From DASWJZ01 sp963761005 (GTDB lineage Bacteria; Pseudomonadota; Alphaproteobacteria; Rhizobiales; Afifellaceae), in assembly GCA_963761005.1 (NCBI GenBank), contig CAVXFK010000027.1, positions 434,001 to 498,000 of the forward strand: a DNA stretch of 64,000 nt. The letters are read 5' to 3'. The notes below the pieces were generated by a model that worked only from the letters and a program-made list of their open reading frames with translations, was not told the DNA's origin and ran no database searches. This document shows, piece by piece, positions 63,270 through 64,000 of this stretch; positions within the stretch are counted from its first letter, which is position 1, and each line of letters opens with the position of its first letter. The position numbers and the translations under genes were made by a program.

Positions 63270-64000
63270 ATGGAGAAGTGGTTCACCGCCTATAAGATCC
63301 CGGTCGGCCTTTGGGGGAAGGAATTCTTCAATTTCCTCACCACTTGGCTCGACTGGTTCTTCAACGGCCTCTCGACCGGCATTTCCGATGCGCTGAAGGC
63401 GATGATCGACGTGCTCGTGTGGCCGCCGCCGCTCGTCATCGTTGCCCTCGTCGCCGCGCTTGCCTGGTTCCTCCACCGCTCGTGGACACTGACGCTCGGC
63501 GTCGTGCTCGGCCTCCTCTACATTCTGAACCAGGGACTCTGGAAAGAGACGATGGAGACCCTGGCGCTGGTCATCGGGTCGGCTGCCGTCGCCATGGGAA
63601 TCGGTGTGCCCATCGGCATCGCCGCGGCGCACCGCGAGTGGCTTTTCAAGCTGCTTCGTCCGGTGCTTGACCTGATGCAGACGCTGCCGACCTTCGTCTA
63701 TCTCATTCCGGCGCTGGTGCTTTTCGGGCTCGGGCTCGCGCCCGGCCTCATCTGCACGGTGATCTTCGCAATTCCCGCGCCGATCCGCCTCACGCATCTC
63801 GGCATCACGACCGTGCCGAGCCAGCTGATCGAGGCCGGCGAGGCCTTCGGCGCCACCAAGCGCCAGCTGCTCTGGAAAGTGGAGCTTCCCGCCGCGTGGC
63901 CGTCGATCATGGCGGGGCTTACGCAGTGCATTATGCTCTGTCTGTCGATGGTGGTCATCGCCGCGCTGATCGGCGCCAACGGGCTTGGCAAGCCGGTGGT
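63270..64000 (+). CDS. choW: Choline ABC transporter permease (runs off window)
   Basis: Start ATG 63270 with AGAGGG upstream. The first 244 residues are present and the frame is open at the right edge. Hydrophobic helices include DVLVWPPPLVIVALVAALAW and LGVVLGLLYILNQGLW; the binding-protein-dependent permease core shows TLALVIGSAAVAMGIGVPIG, LLRPVLDLMQTLPTFVYLIP and the EAA-type loop EAGEAFGATKRQLLWKVELP that contacts the ATPase. Together with ChoX it imports choline to feed BetA. The ATPase gene choV is expected just downstream. Confidence 0.93.
   Translation, partial: MEKWFTAYKIPVGLWGKEFFNFLTTWLDWFFNGLSTGISDALKAMIDVLVWPPPLVIVALVAALAWFLHRSWTLTLGVVLGLLYILNQGLWKETMETLALVIGSAAVAMGIGVPIGIAAAHREWLFKLLRPVLDLMQTLPTFVYLIPALVLFGLGLAPGLICTVIFAIPAPIRLTHLGITTVPSQLIEAGEAFGATKRQLLWKVELPAAWPSIMAGLTQCIMLCLSMVVIAALIGANGLGKPV

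Noticed and set aside
1..64000. tRNA or rRNA genes as integration sites
   Set aside because: No cloverleaf with a GTTCRANNC T-arm plus CCA-side stem was found by eye outside coding sequence; a dedicated tRNA search would be decisive.

Overview
The window is GC-rich, gene-dense DNA from an alphaproteobacterium, most likely a Hyphomicrobiales (Rhizobiales) relative. The grounds are the choline module betI-betA / choX-choW with a BetI-type palindrome, an ELM1-family protein, a ParB-methyltransferase / DUF5681 / terminase cassette of a kind common in this class, and overall codon and GC character. No rRNA, tRNA or CRISPR array was seen.

Layout. (1) 1-3.8 kb: a secreted repeat protein cut by the window edge, then a minus-strand set of radical SAM protein, PAP2 phosphatase and 3-methyladenine DNA glycosylase. 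(2) 4-34 kb: a large surface-glycan island. It holds a sulfotransferase, many glycosyltransferases (GT2, GT25, DUF6625, TIGR04372 types), sugar-nucleotide SDR enzymes, WbqC, two asparagine-synthase-type amidotransferases, an amino-sugar pair (DegT aminotransferase plus sugar N-formyltransferase), two large YfhO-like membrane proteins, two radical SAM/SPASM proteins, two B12-type radical SAM proteins and SAM methyltransferases. (3) 34-45.7 kb: a compact, fully intact sugar-precursor module: two SDRs, a GmhA-like isomerase, a zinc alcohol dehydrogenase, a split transketolase, a HAD phosphatase, an APH-fold kinase, two methyltransferases, a GmhB-like phosphatase, a sugar-1-phosphate nucleotidyltransferase and a HldE-like fusion with its two domains in reversed order. 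It looks able to make an activated heptose or a branched or chain-extended sugar. (4) 46-53 kb: an MBOAT / SGNH O-acetylation pair, two more glycosyltransferases and an MsbA-type ABC exporter. (5) 53-59 kb: a minus-strand phage-derived cassette (ParB-DNA methyltransferase, DUF5681, terminase large subunit, DUF3489, Gp157, Bet/RecT, DUF968/HNH) with no capsid, tail, lysis or integrase genes. (6) 59.8-64 kb: choline uptake and oxidation (betA, betI, choX, start of choW).

How the parts fit. Regions 2-4 can be read as one pathway: build unusual nucleotide sugars (heptose, N-formylamino sugar, amidated uronic acid, radical-SAM-modified residues), assemble them with the glycosyltransferases, decorate them by methylation, O-acetylation and sulfation, and move the product with the ABC exporter and a UPF0104-type membrane protein. 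No Wzx/Wzy/Wza set is visible, so either an ABC-dependent route or genes outside the window must finish the job. This is inference from gene families.

A caution on quality. At least 25 single-base frameshifts break otherwise well-conserved genes in 6.6-33 kb and 47.9-55 kb. Nearly all are one extra base, while 33.9-47.6 kb and 55.8-64 kb are clean. Broken genes are listed as one feature each over their reconstructed extent. They may be sequencing errors rather than real decay.
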